The notes under the pieces are model-generated. The model had not been told where the DNA came from. It saw only the letters and a list, made by a program, of their open reading frames with translations, and ran no database searches. A stretch of DNA of 64,000 bases from Polytrichum commune (Eukaryota; Streptophyta; Polytrichopsida; Polytrichales; Polytrichaceae). Of this stretch, positions 24,423-35,222 are shown piece after piece (within the stretch, counting starts at the first letter, position 1; every line of letters starts with the position of its first letter). The translations under genes and the position numbers were made by a program. The DNA lies in assembly GCA_950295325.1 (NCBI GenBank), contig OX485803.1:77141554-77205553 (forward strand). The letters are read 5' to 3'.

Positions 24423-25280
24423 TAAATACCCCCTCACGAACTTTTGGAGGTATCTAATCTGGGTTGGGGCAATCTTGTAGAGAAAATTTCTAAACCCGAC
24501 CAAAAATTGCATTCTTGAAGGCCGCTTGACTACAAATCCCATATTGAGTGCACTAAAATCCGCTTGACTTACCATAAATAACTTATATTTGTCATTCTAA
24601 TGATAGATTAGTGCAAGTGTTTATAAGAGAATAAGGTATAAATAAATGATATGTTATTTGGAATTAGACTCGTGGGACAACGTTATGGATGGGGTATATA
24701 TTACTGAGAAAATCATAAGTTTCTGACTATAGCCTATCTGAATTATTTAATAATTTATCCTCATCACATATTGTATTATCTTTCAAATCACATAGTGTAT
24801 AACCGTTACTTTTAAATAAATATAATTATATGATACTAATACTAATACTAATACTAATACTATTATGCAAATACTAATAATAACAATACTAATACTAATA
24901 TTGAATTGAGTTTTTTAGTTCACCAATTTATCATAAGGTGATATATATTATTGTGCCATATTACAAATGTTTGAACAATCACACATGTGCAAAATAAATG
25001 AATTATGAACAAAAAGATGTCTATGACAACACTTCATAATTATATATTGCACACATTGATATCTTACAATATTTATCAAAATAACCATGTGAAATTCAAA
25101 GCCACATCATGGCCTTGGAAACATCTCATGGGAGGTTGGAAAATAGGCTTAGAGCATCCAAGGCCACATCATTGCCCCTTGCCAACTAATTAATATTTAT
25201 AAAATAACTATGAGGGAGAAAGTAGGTCTTACATGCCAACTCGGAGGTATTTCACTAAAGTAAGCTCCATCCGAGCTTCT
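24423..25280. repeat. Dispersed repeat related to 37438-38050 and to the foldback arms
   Basis: 24480-24560 matches a stretch of the foldback arm (AAGGCCGCTTGACTACAAAT). 24650-25250 matches 37438-38000 in the same orientation, for example AGCCACATCATGGCCTTGGA. A tract of ATACTA repeats lies near 24833-24895. Confidence 0.7.
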
Positions 25281-27759
25281 TGATGGACTCATCCGATTTT
25301 TGTTACCGGATGACTTTACTTGAGTGCCACGAATCCCCGGCCATTTCAAGTGGGCTTGTACGGTTAAGGTATTTGTTGACTTTCATATTTACGGCCTCGA
25401 ATGTCCTTCCCAAAGTGCACATCTAAGGGTACTCATGTAAGTATAACCATGCTATCACATAGAGCCTTATTATAACCTAACATAGTCAATCGCACACTCT
25501 CAAAATATTTTCGGTCATTGTAGGGTCGATAGTGCACATGGATTGACAACCTAAGTACCAAAGTACTAAATTTGAGCAACAACAAATCCCACATGGATGC
25601 AACATCTATGGCTACACGGTCCAAAATTGAGCTTTTATATTCTCCTTAAAGGTGATTTCAAAAATACTTTATGGCAAGTCCACAAGTCATACCCATGGAT
25701 TGGAGCATGACATTATGGAAAGGTTACTTAAAGGTTACTCAAAGGTATTTGACCCCGATTTTAAAGAGTAGTTTAATAATCTCTAAATAGAAATCTCTAG
25801 TCCTATTGTTACCAATGCTTTCGACTTCCCCTCCCTTGGTCTCCCTCCCCTCAGTAGATGTTGTATTGAATCATCCCATGATACCTACCTATGGTGCAAC
25901 AATTAGAGTTTATTGCATTGAGTACTGACTGTTGTTTTGAGAGCTCACATGCTACATAACTAAATAAATTCATTTTTTATTTTAGCAATTAGTTAAAAAA
26001 GACAATTAGTTAACAATTAGTTAACAAAGATAATAAATTTATTTTTTTTATTTTTTTTCCCAAAGCGGGTCACGGGGGCTTATGAGTGGGGCTATGTGCG
26101 TACATGCACATGAAGGTTTTACAGGGGCATGGGCATATGGTTTGCAAGGGTTAATGTATGTGGTTGGGTTCATGCAAGATATGAACCCAAAATGATTCAT
26201 ACGGACTGGTGTAATGGGTCAGGATGGCACATGCCCAAACTAATAAGGTATGTGGGGCTCATTGATAGTTGTAGTTTGAGGAGGGAAACTTGACTAGCTT
26301 GGTATTCTAGCACATGGAAATTGATTTTCATTTGAGCGGAGAAACCTTGGTTTTTATATACATTGTTAGTGTGAACCATAATTTGTTGTATTTACATTGA
26401 GAGCTCATGATGCCATGTTCTTACTATTCAAACCTTGCCCAAAGTTTTCTTAATTTATGGAGATTTTGTTTTTCATTTTTCTAGCATCCCATGATTAAAA
26501 ATCAATCAGTCTAGTCAATCAACAACTAAAGTGCGTCAGTACAAGGATGGCCACGTTTCAACTTGTGTTTTGGGCAACGAGCCGAATCTGCTACCCCCCC
26601 CCCCCAACCACCATTGCCACTCCACATGGGAGTGCTCAGTCCAAAAGATGCTTGAAGATACCGGCAAAACCTTCACCAACGTCAGAGAACTCTATTTTGT
26701 TTCACCAAAACGATTGGTACATGAAAGTGTGCCCTAACTTGGGCTAGACTAATTTGGGGTCAATTCAACTAAATAGGGTTTCCAATAAACTTTGAAAAAT
26801 AACCTCCTTACTACATACTAGTTTAAAGTTTCATTGTTGGATGAATGAGAGTAATATGCTCGTATGCGATAATCCCATTTCGTTGGCCAAAAAAAACATT
26901 GATATGTATATAGGGCCTCACATTAGAAGCCCAAGCCCTTGAGGATGTAAATGCTATCACAAATTCCCCATGCGTAGGCAAAGCCTATCAATCCGAGGGC
27001 AAAGACAAGAAAACTTGCTCACATACAAGCACACCCAACATTCATCCAAAAACATTTTATTTAAAAATTCAATTGGTTTGACACCGTAATTAGCTTCAAA
27101 GTTACGGAATTAGTCTAAACCAAGGGGGTTTAGTTTTATATTTTCTGTCGGATCGATGAGAGGTACTCTTGAATGTGAGGTTTTTCTCCACATATGGAAG
27201 AGCACATCCTGAAAAGGGGAAGAAATTTTTATTAGGAAAAATTGAGTATGTTTGCTCTATAATGTACATGAGTTTGGGGGTGGTGGGGGGGGGGGGGGGG
27301 CTCATTATAGGGCTTATTGCCTTCCTTTTGGAAGCCGGGCTATGTTGGGTGCAACTATCTATTTGGGGCATCCAAGTTTGGGAAGAGGGGGTTGACATTG
27401 CAACCATTGTATCTCATTGCATCTATTAAGGGGTTGTATGTGTTTGTTTTGTATTGTTGTTTCAATGTATGTGTTGTGGCATAAGGTTTAGGTTAAGGAG
27501 TATATGTCCTCTAGCTGCATTGGGAGTTCCAATCACACACGTGGTGTCCAAACTAAGTCTACCCAAACATGTGCATTATCCAAGGACATGTCAAATGATT
27601 GGAGTCGCGTTTTTCTACAGCCTTGTCGATCGGTCAACCTTAAGCCATCATTTCGACATGGGATCTCAAAACGGTCATCCAAAGGGCATAAGTGGTGGGC
27701 CCATAAGTATATAGCGTAAAACCTAGGAAGTGCAGCTAGAAATGTAGTGGACACATACC
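25281..27759. other. Repeat-derived spacer, no gene recognised
   Basis: Only short frames without recognisable features are present. It contains a C run (26596-26608) and G runs (about 27273-27300). Confidence 0.4.
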
Positions 27760-28023
27760 GGGGGGGGGAGGGGGTTGTGATGTATTGGAGTAGAAATATA
27801 CGTGCGAAAAATTGAGAGGGTATATGGGGACGTAAAATGAACAAAATGATTTAGAATAATATAGGGTGTCAAAAATGGCGTTGGACATCTTTAAAGTACT
27901 ATAGGGTTTGAAATAATAGGTAACTTGGAAATATAAGTAATGCAAGGCCCTATCCTACTAACCCAGAGCTGAAAATGCTAAGGAAATAAATAACCTTAAA
28001 CCCTAAACCCTAAACCCTAAATT
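27760..28023. repeat. Arm of the G-ended repeat family ending in telomere-like repeats
   Basis: Begins with a G tract, then TTGGAGTAGAAATATACGTG, and ends in (AAACCCT)n at about 28000-28020. It matches the reverse complement of 29880-30130 and the forward arm at 23870-24090. An (AT)n/(TATG)n microsatellite follows at 28116-28185. Confidence 0.7.
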
Positions 28024-28115
28024 GGTTTATAAATGGATCAACATCTCTAGCATAGTGCTATAAATTTGATGATTTTCCCCAGTGTAAATAGGGCATTGAC
28101 GCCCGAGTTGGCCAC

Positions 28116-28150
<35 letters not shown>

Positions 28151-28185
28151 CATACATACATACATATAGACACACACACACATAT

Positions 28186-29782
28186 TTGTGGCAAAGGAAC
28201 TCTATGGTATGTTGCTACATGTCCAACATCATGATTGATAGAATGACAAGTGATGCTAAAAGATGAAAAATGGGTTGTGCAAATCAAAGAGGTGCCATGA
28301 AAATGGACTCTCTCTCTCCCTCTCTCTCTCTCTTTGGTGGCATTTTGCATGTTTCAGTCAATACATGCAAATTCATTTTGAAACATGTGGCGCTTTCAAG
28401 TCAAAGATGGATTAACCCTAGGCTTGAGCTATTGGGAGAAGGGTCGAATTGTCAAATTGTGTATAATGCCATAGTAGGAGTCTAGGTAGGTATTGAGTCA
28501 TCACATCCTATATCATACTATTAATGGGGGTGGGCGAGGCAAGGTTGTGGCAAGTTGACAAGGCTGGGCATGGTCACGAATCATTGGTGCTAAATTTGAG
28601 GTCACATGAGAAAGTTATTAAATGGGCATCTTGGATAACTTAACTTGATAAAACCACCACAAGCCATTGTGAACCGTTGATGATGAGGTTGAGGTTGTTT
28701 GGGAAGAGTGTTCAACAATCATCTTGGATAACTTAACTTGAAAAAACTGCCGTGAACCATCGGGGTTTAGGTTGAGTTTGAGGTTAAGGTTGAGATTGTT
28801 TGGGAAAGGTGGTCCACTTAACTTCATAATTATAAATTCAAGGTTTTATGTTTTGATGTAATAATTCTCAATGGTCATCTACGATAACTTAAGTACATGA
28901 TTGTGACCTTAGGGTTTTGATGTTTAATGTTTCAAAGTCGTGAACAAAACCAAGAGGTTTATAAAGGAAAGTGACACATACTCCTTTGGTAAGATGAATC
29001 CACAAAAGTGCAAACTCAAATTCATGATTTAACAAAGCAATTTAGCGATAGGTTCTTCCAATTTCATTGGAAATATGAACCAAGTTCATTATTTAAACAA
29101 CCAATTTCAGTACATGTTGTGAACAATTTCATGATTTGGTACCCATATTCAAAACTTCACAAAATCAATTTTAGGAAATGCATAACTCTATTTCACAAAG
29201 AACATTACATCATGTATAGGATTATCCTAGTAAACAAATTGCTCCCTATTCCGCACAACTATACACTACACTCCAAAAACGTTATGCGCTTTGCTCACGC
29301 TACCAACACTCTTCCCATAATCAAACCCCCAACTACACTACGTACACTCTCAAGCCCATGAGATTACGCACTCCAACTATGTTGGGTATGAGTTGTTTGC
29401 TTTGATGTACAATAATCAAAGACCAAAGGAAAAATGACATTGCTTGCTTCTAACTCCAAGGTAGTGTAATGAAGACCAAAGAAAATTTGACATCAAGGCT
29501 AGAGGCTTCCAAGTAAATACAAAACAATGAGAAGGCAAAGAATGCGAAATGAGGCGGCGAGAATTTGAGAAATAAAAAAACCATAAAGTGTGAACTTGAT
29601 ATGGAAGATTCACAAAGTTGATAAAGATAAATGTCCACTATCATGAAATTGAGGTGTGCCACATGTCAAGTCGGTTAAGAAGAATGATCATGGGGATACA
29701 ACAAAACATTTGCTCATGAACTACAACATTGGACAATGGGGTGGAGCGAGGCAAGTTGACAAGGCTAGGAAAGTATAAGTAT
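28186..29782. other. Spacer, no gene recognised
   Basis: Contains short CT and AT simple repeats and two copies of a CATCTTGGATAACTTAACTTG motif (28625 and 28720 regions). No coding region is supported. Confidence 0.4.
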
Positions 29783-30131
29783 CTTGGGGGGGGGGGGGCA
29801 GTGTGTTAAAAAGTTAAGGATATAGGTGCGAACAACCACTATTTTATAGGGGGGGTGTTACTTTCAATTCTCTTATTTTTCTCACAATGATGCTATCATT
29901 ATGTAAATTTCTACTTTGGGTTAATAGAAAAATGGCTTGCATTACTTATAATTCCAAATTACCTATTATTCCATACCCTATAGTACTTTAAAGCTGTCAA
30001 GTGTCATGGTTGATACCCTATATTACTCTTAACTCCATTTATAATTTTTAGCCCCCATGTTTTAAAATACCCTATCATTTGTTCGCACGTATATTGCTAC
30101 TCCAACCAATGACTACCCCCCCCCCCCCGAG
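29783..30131. mobile_element. 349-bp MITE of the G-tract-ended family
   Basis: The ends are CTTGGGGG and CCCCCGAG. Flanks are ATAAGTAT (29775-29782) and AGAAGTAT (30132-30139), a 7/8 match consistent with an 8-bp duplication. The internal sequence is shared with 24190-24420 and 27760-28023. Confidence 0.65.
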
Positions 30132-30139
30132 AGAAGTAT

Positions 30140-30775
30140 ATGAAACTATTCCGAAGTTGCAACACAATGGGCCACAATGCTAGTTGCTCTAAAAGGAGCA
30201 GGCTAGTGTTGAGCTTCAAACCTCGAATTTGGGTGCAATCATATTCCCAAATTAGACTGCAATCATGAAAGATAATAGTAGCTTTGACCGGGTTATCCTT
30301 GCACCTTGCCCACAAAATAGGCATCCTATTCACAATTATAAAATATAAAGGAACTATAACTCTGGTGAGAGAATCCCATGTGGTTGTTAACTCTTGCGGA
30401 TGAAACAATACCTAACCTTCATACTATTCATTTTGCAAGGGTGCCCATCATAAGTGGTGGACCTGTTATGTGTGCACATGTCCTTATGTAATTTTGGCAT
30501 GAGTATGCTTGGTAGTGGTATGAGGTGTATGCAAAGGTTACACAATGATCATTGGTACCGCAAAGACTCTCCTTCGCCTTGTAACAAATTTTCACTCCAT
30601 GTACATACGATGTAGAACCCCACTACCGAAGGTCATCATTATTTAATATGAGGAAGGTTAGAACGTGATTAGCTAATAGCGATAGGAATTGGAGGGAATG
30701 ACGTCTATGTACTTACGAATTTGGAGGGAATGCCTTGTATTTCCTCATGAGAAGTTGATGGCCATGCTCACGACC
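30140..30775. other. Upstream region of the plus-strand element gene
   Basis: No coding region is supported. The last ~150 bp probably hold the promoter of the plus-strand gene. Confidence 0.4.
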
Positions 30776-30784
30776 TATATAAAG
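30776..30784 (+). promoter_or_regulatory. TATA box of the plus-strand transposase-like gene
   Basis: TATATAAAG, followed by a pyrimidine-rich leader (TTTCTTTCTCCTC) and the first ATG at 30854. The spacing fits a start of transcription near 30810. Confidence 0.6.
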
Positions 30785-30853
30785 GCCACCATTTGGAGGG
30801 TCATTTCTTTCTCCTCATTTGAGTCCACCCCCCTTCACCCTTGAGGAGCAACC

Positions 30854-33800
30854 ATGGAGAGCGTGCCTCACATGAGTGAAGAGGTTGGTTTTATAACCCC
30901 AATGTGCATCCACTTTCCCACGGGTGCACCCGTGACAACACTCTGGCCGTACCCCTCCTGTACGGCCAGTTTGCCACGGGTGTTCACCCGTGGGAGACTC
31001 TGGCACCCGGTTTGGGGCCCCCACGGGTGTTCACCCGTGGGAGCTTATGGTTTTTATTTCGGTTATCCTAGCATATGTCAGAATAGAAGTTATCCATATG
31101 CTCATGTGTGTGACAAACTTTCTAGTAGTAGATGTCAGCATGGTAGCCTCCCACGGGTCAACACCCGTGGGAGAATCCGGCACCAGCATGGAAGCCCCCA
31201 CGGGTGTTCACCCGTGGCAGTTCATGATTTGTATTTTAGTTCTCCCTACATATGTGTGGTTATAAGATAGGCATGTATCATGTGTGTGACATACTCAATA
31301 GTTGTATATGCAATTATGCTTATTTGTAAATTTCCTGCTGAGTATGTGAAATATGTTGTCAATGGGTAATTGGTACATATTATTACGAGTTGGGAGTTTC
31401 GTGATGCATTATGATAAATGATGACGATGATATTCGTTAAACTAGAATGTTGACACTATCCTGAATGGCAACTATTTCGCTAGCACTTGGGCCAGCAGAT
31501 GTGACACCTACATGCATAGTAATAATTGTACACAAGTAAGTGTTAGGGGTGATAGTTTTGGTGTTTGGGCTTTGTGGAAACTGGTAATAAGGGTCATTCT
31601 CCCAATGGGGATATGATAAGTAACACATACTTCACTTGAGTTGTGTGAAGTGAGGTGTAGAGCTCACCCCTATATGAATGTAAATATTCTGTTGAGATGT
31701 CAATGTTGTCCCCCACGGGGGAACACCCGTGAGCTTCTGGTCAATGTGTGTTGACATACTTTGATATCGATGTTCAGATTCCACATTACATTGGACTGTC
31801 GAGGACGGACTTGAAGGGGAAGGCCGTTGTGCTCTTTGATGATGAGGGCCATGCTTTGTGTGATGGATTGATTTGCAACACAAATCCGTTGGATTGTGTT
31901 GACAATAGCATCCTAGGGGCTGAGGATGTTGGAGTTATTATCTTGAATCCAACTGACAATGTTATTTCGCGGGATTGGGAGAATACGCTGCACCGATGGC
32001 CACTTTCACTCACCAAATTTGAAGGACATACATTAGCGGAAATATTGTTGGTCCATCATAATGCGACCCGCGAAGTTCAAAGTCATCGGCGCTTGCTTGG
32101 AAAACGCCAATACAACACTGTGAGGATGTGTGCACCTCGGCCACCTGGGAAGAAAATTTGGGGAGCCACTGAGGAGCATGCGCGGATGTTATCAGCGGTG
32201 GATTGTTGTTCCGAGCATTGTTGCCAGGTATTCCCAAGGCCTTTGTTGATGAGTATTCGGGAACACTACTTCGCATTGCCATTCAATGCTCGGAAGCTCA
32301 TAGCCCTGTCGGTGTTCCAATCGATCCAGAAACATGAGCACAACGGACGTGAAATGGTGCAGTTGGAAGGGAGAACAATATGCACTCGAGCATGGATGAA
32401 CATCTATATGATATCAAGGGCACAATATAATAGGAACAAGGCTGAAAGCTTGATGGGGGTTAGATCTCGAGATCATGGAAATACAGGAACTAGAAAACCA
32501 CGGGCGAATACAGTGCAAGCACGAGCCACCCTTGGAGTATTGGTTGAGGGTAGGGCGGGCGCCATGCCCCATATGACTCGGACTCTTCCAACTGGTGAGA
32601 AGATAGGGACGGAGATGCTCCCTGTGGGAACAACGTGGTGCAACCTATTGCAGGAAGTGAACAACTTGGACGGAGACCTAGGGTACACGCCTATCTCCAC
32701 GTCCACCTTCAGCCGCCTACATCGACAACATTTCAAGCAGTATGTTATAAAGAGCTCCGGCGACAACTTCTCGCGTTGTGGAACTTGTGCAGCATTCAAG
32801 GATTTGTTGCGAATACACACAAAGAACAAAGCTGGTCACTTGGCCATCTCGAATGCTAGCCTTCGTCATCTAACATTGCAGGAGGCTCATAGAAACAGTT
32901 ACTATAAAGATAGGATTTTGTCAAAGTATGCTCCCAATGAGGTGCTTTGTATAATCCATGACAAAATGGATTATGGGAAAACGGCTCTTCCCGTCTTCGC
33001 GCACAAAAACAAACGTGTTGACAAATACGAGCGATTCCCCATATCCATTGCGGGGATGATTGCACATGGTCACTCAGATGTGAATTATGCGCATTATGTC
33101 CTTGATATGTACCCATCCGATGCCAACTTCACTATCACCTCGATGATGAAGTTTTTTTGTCAACTTGAGGTACAACCTGTTTGCTCTAGTAGACACATTC
33201 CGATTTCGTCCATAGGTGATCCTTTACACGACGCATTGGTGGTTGGTGTAGAGAAGTGTTCAGGAGTACTTCCCTTGCCACCGCCCGCAAGTATTCCTCC
33301 TACAGGTTTGCCACCCCTCCTCCTTGTTCAAATGGACAATTGTGCGAAGGACAACAAATCAAAATACAACATGTTGTTTTGGTCAGCTCTGACTGCAAAG
33401 GGAAATTTTCGGGAAGTCAGGGTGTCTTTCCTTATTGTTGGACATACGCATGAGGATGTGGATGCAATGTTTGGGAGGTTTGGACAAAGGTTGAAGATTG
33501 AGGATTGCCATACACTCCCAGACCTCATGGCATCGTTCATGGCTGCTGGGGAACCCACTATTGTCCCGTCCTTAATCCACGAGGTTGCAGATTTCAAGGA
33601 ATGGGTGAAGGGATACTACAATGAGTATGGTCAAGATCGACTTATTGGGCATTCCAAGGCGCACCAATTCCGTTTTTATGTAGATCCTCAAGGAGTGCCA
33701 TTGATGCAGTACAAAGTGTATTGTACAGATCCAAGTTGGGTGCTTGATGGAGGAATTGCTCTTTGGAAGGTGGACCCTATCACAAAGAAGACCATGGTCC

Positions 33801-34727
33801 CAACAGGTTACTGGGTCCCTTGTTTGTATTGCTTTGGAAGTGCACTAGAAAAAACATGGTGTGAAGTATGTGGCCCACGGGTGATCACCCGTGGGCAGTT
33901 AGTCCGTGGTATTGCTCCGAGCTCATTGTATGTTTGTTTTTGTAGGGTGCCCCCGTCCCGTTCCAAAAAGGGAGATGAAAGATTCCGTGAACATAAAGCT
34001 TGGGGTGCAAGGTTTTATTAAGTATTGGAAGGATACGGCAGATCAAGATAGTTCGGGTCAATATATGGAGTCCATTGCACCAACAATTTTATATTGGGAG
34101 AATGTGCTTGCGGCTATGGATCAACCTTTACTCCCAACTCCATCTGAACTTAGCGAGCCATTCTGGCCAGCTACACGGTTCTCCATTGCACCAACCCTCC
34201 ATGTGGATAATGTGCATCTACTTGAGGAAAACATCACTGATTATGCTTACGTGGGGCCAGCTAGTTCTCGACCTGTTGAGACCTTCCGTCCCGGCGCACA
34301 TATCAGGGTTGGCCATTATGTGTTACTACATCCTAGTGAGGATTGTCCTAATCCAGTGTGGATGGGACGAGTGATTTCTGAGCCGAATTTGGCACATATC
34401 GGTCCTAATCCTCGTTCCATTGAGATTGTCTTTTATGTACCGGTCCTTGGCCAAAGGAACAAGAAGACCTTAGACGAACGTTATGAGGAATGGGACACGG
34501 CAAAATCTTTTCGATGGACGAGGCTCAAGGACTATGCACCACAACATCAATCCCTAGATTGTGTTGTGGCATCATGGGCAAGACAAAGGAATGCGTCCGA
34601 TGACAATGTTCTCATCCCAGCTCGGCAAATTCTTTTCGCAAAGGATAATTTAGATCGATGCACTAGAGGTGAGAAAATGACTGATGGAGATACTTTCGAG
34701 GATGGGGTACCAACAGAAGACCTCTAG
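30854..34727 (+). CDS. Probable DDE/DDD-type transposase of the 24-kb element
   Basis: The main exon is open from ATG 31748, or from acceptor TTCAG at 31777, to about 33865. An upstream exon 30854-30883 (MESVPHMSEE, donor GAG|GTTGGT) joins in phase 0 at 31778, with an ~894-bp intron holding six palindromes. Numbered from 31748, it has SRCGTC (possible zinc ligands), HDKMDYG (Asp 405/408), LVQMDNCAKDNK (Asp 530) and VGHTHEDVDAMFGRF (Asp 570/572). This spaced D, D, HTHED set is typical of a widespread eukaryotic family of unclear function (I believe the DUF7869 type), thought to have an RNase-H-like transposase fold. The last part (about 33946-34727, with VGHYVLLHPSEDCPNPVWMG) is in another frame across a short intron holding a perfect palindrome. 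The strong donor GAA|GTATGT (33866) with acceptor at 33945 breaks the frame. The weaker donor at 33861 keeps it. Confidence 0.7.
30918..31217. repeat. Palindrome cluster in intron 1 of the plus-strand gene
   Basis: Five copies (30918 short, 30974, 31021, 31151, 31198), with a sixth at 31713, lie in the proposed first intron. The ATGGTTTTTATTTCGGTTAT and ATGATTTGTATTTTAGTT text after the pairs shows duplication of a ~180-bp block. The arrangement mirrors the minus-strand gene. Confidence 0.88.
33875..33894. repeat. Perfect palindrome copy in a short intron of the transposase-like gene
   Basis: CCACGGGTGATCACCCGTGG is fully self-complementary because the spacer is AT. It lies inside the ~80-bp intron candidate (33866-33945). 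Confidence 0.85.
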
Positions 34728-35199
34728 ATTAAAGTTGCCTTGCTCATTCCTGGGTATCTACGGGTGGACTCTCATGGGTGGGCTAGATGGTTGACACCAT
34801 CTAGCATGTTTGGAGCTCAATTTTAATTTTGTGAGCATTAATTAGAGAGCCGTAGACATTGACATTTGTCCCAAGGATGTTCAAACTACCACTTTTAAAG
34901 GCATCTTTTTTTGTGAATTTTCATGTGCATTGTCATATTAGCCAACATGTTTAATATGTGGGAGTCGTCCAATGTCGTCCAATGTTTAATAGTCCACGGG
35001 TGTTCACCCATGGAGTGTAGGCACAATCCTTTTTGTCTTCCTTGATGGGATCCTCCATATTACAATTGATTGTTTGCCCGGTTTCATTGGAACACTTGGT
35101 TTGTGGAGGCTAAAACCTCTACGGGTATTCTCTCGTACAAAAAAATCAATCATTGCGTTCCCATCACGTTCCCCACATTAAAATGAGCGGACCATTTGT

Positions 35200-35222
35200 C
35201 TCATTTTAGTTAATATCCCCAT
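35200..35222 (-). repeat. Right terminal inverted repeat of the 24-kb element
   Basis: Reverse complement of 11151-11173, 23/23 identical. It is followed directly by ACT (35223-35225). Confidence 0.88.

Larger units (their letters stand above)
11765..35013. repeat. Family of 20-bp near-palindromes, CCACGGGTGTTCACCCGTGG
   Basis: The 9-bp arms CCACGGGTG/CACCCGTGG are separated by TT or AA. Copies start at 11765, 12616, 13923, 14026, 15543, 16194, 17667, 18246, 18294, 18342, 18611, 18658, 18705, 18753, 18800, 18848, 30918 (short), 30974, 31021, 31151, 31198, 31713, 33875 and 34994. Several extend to 22-28 bp, for example 14022-14049. Read on the plus strand, the spacer is mostly AA in the minus-gene half and mostly TT in the plus-gene half. 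The motif therefore tends to have TT on the sense strand of whichever gene it accompanies. Most copies are intronic or intergenic and one is in coding sequence. Possible roles are a binding site for an element protein or an RNA/DNA hairpin. The role is inference. Confidence 0.92.
11150..35222. mobile_element. Large palindrome-rich DNA transposon, about 24.07 kb
   Basis: Evidence for one mobile unit: (1) 23-bp perfect terminal inverted repeats at 11151-11173 and 35200-35222, beginning ATGGGGATATTAACT. (2) A 3-bp duplication ACT on both sides. (3) A paralogous uninterrupted site at 36141-36160 reading TTTGCACTAGCTGAC. (4) A 20-bp near-palindrome family that I find only between these ends. (5) Two long genes pointing outward, one with transposase-like D, D and HTHED motifs. 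Degenerate palindromes lie about 80-105 bp inside each end (11232-11251 and near 35117-35137), a symmetric subterminal arrangement. One extra G sits at the left end. The centre (about 19.9-30.7 kb) is inflated by nested insertions, so the original unit was shorter. Superfamily unknown: 3-bp duplications fit CACTA and Harbinger, but the termini do not look like either. Confidence 0.87.

Noticed and set aside
24063-28020. Interstitial telomere motifs as evidence of a chromosome end or fusion
   Set aside because: The tracts have only 2-4 repeats and recur inside related dispersed repeat copies.
30097-30408. 103-codon minus-strand frame at the right end of the 349-bp MITE
   Set aside because: It ends in the C-tract of the MITE (poly-Gly) and shows no recognisable domain; no splice context supports it.
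11765-31217. Palindrome arrays as a CRISPR array
   Set aside because: The unit is self-complementary with alternating orientation, unequal spacing and related spacers, lies in a eukaryotic context with introns, and has no cas genes.
11150-35222. Classification of the 24-kb element as CACTA (En/Spm)
   Set aside because: The 3-bp duplication and repeated motifs fit, but the termini read (G)ATGGGGAT rather than CACTA/G, and neither gene resembles TNPA or TNPD.
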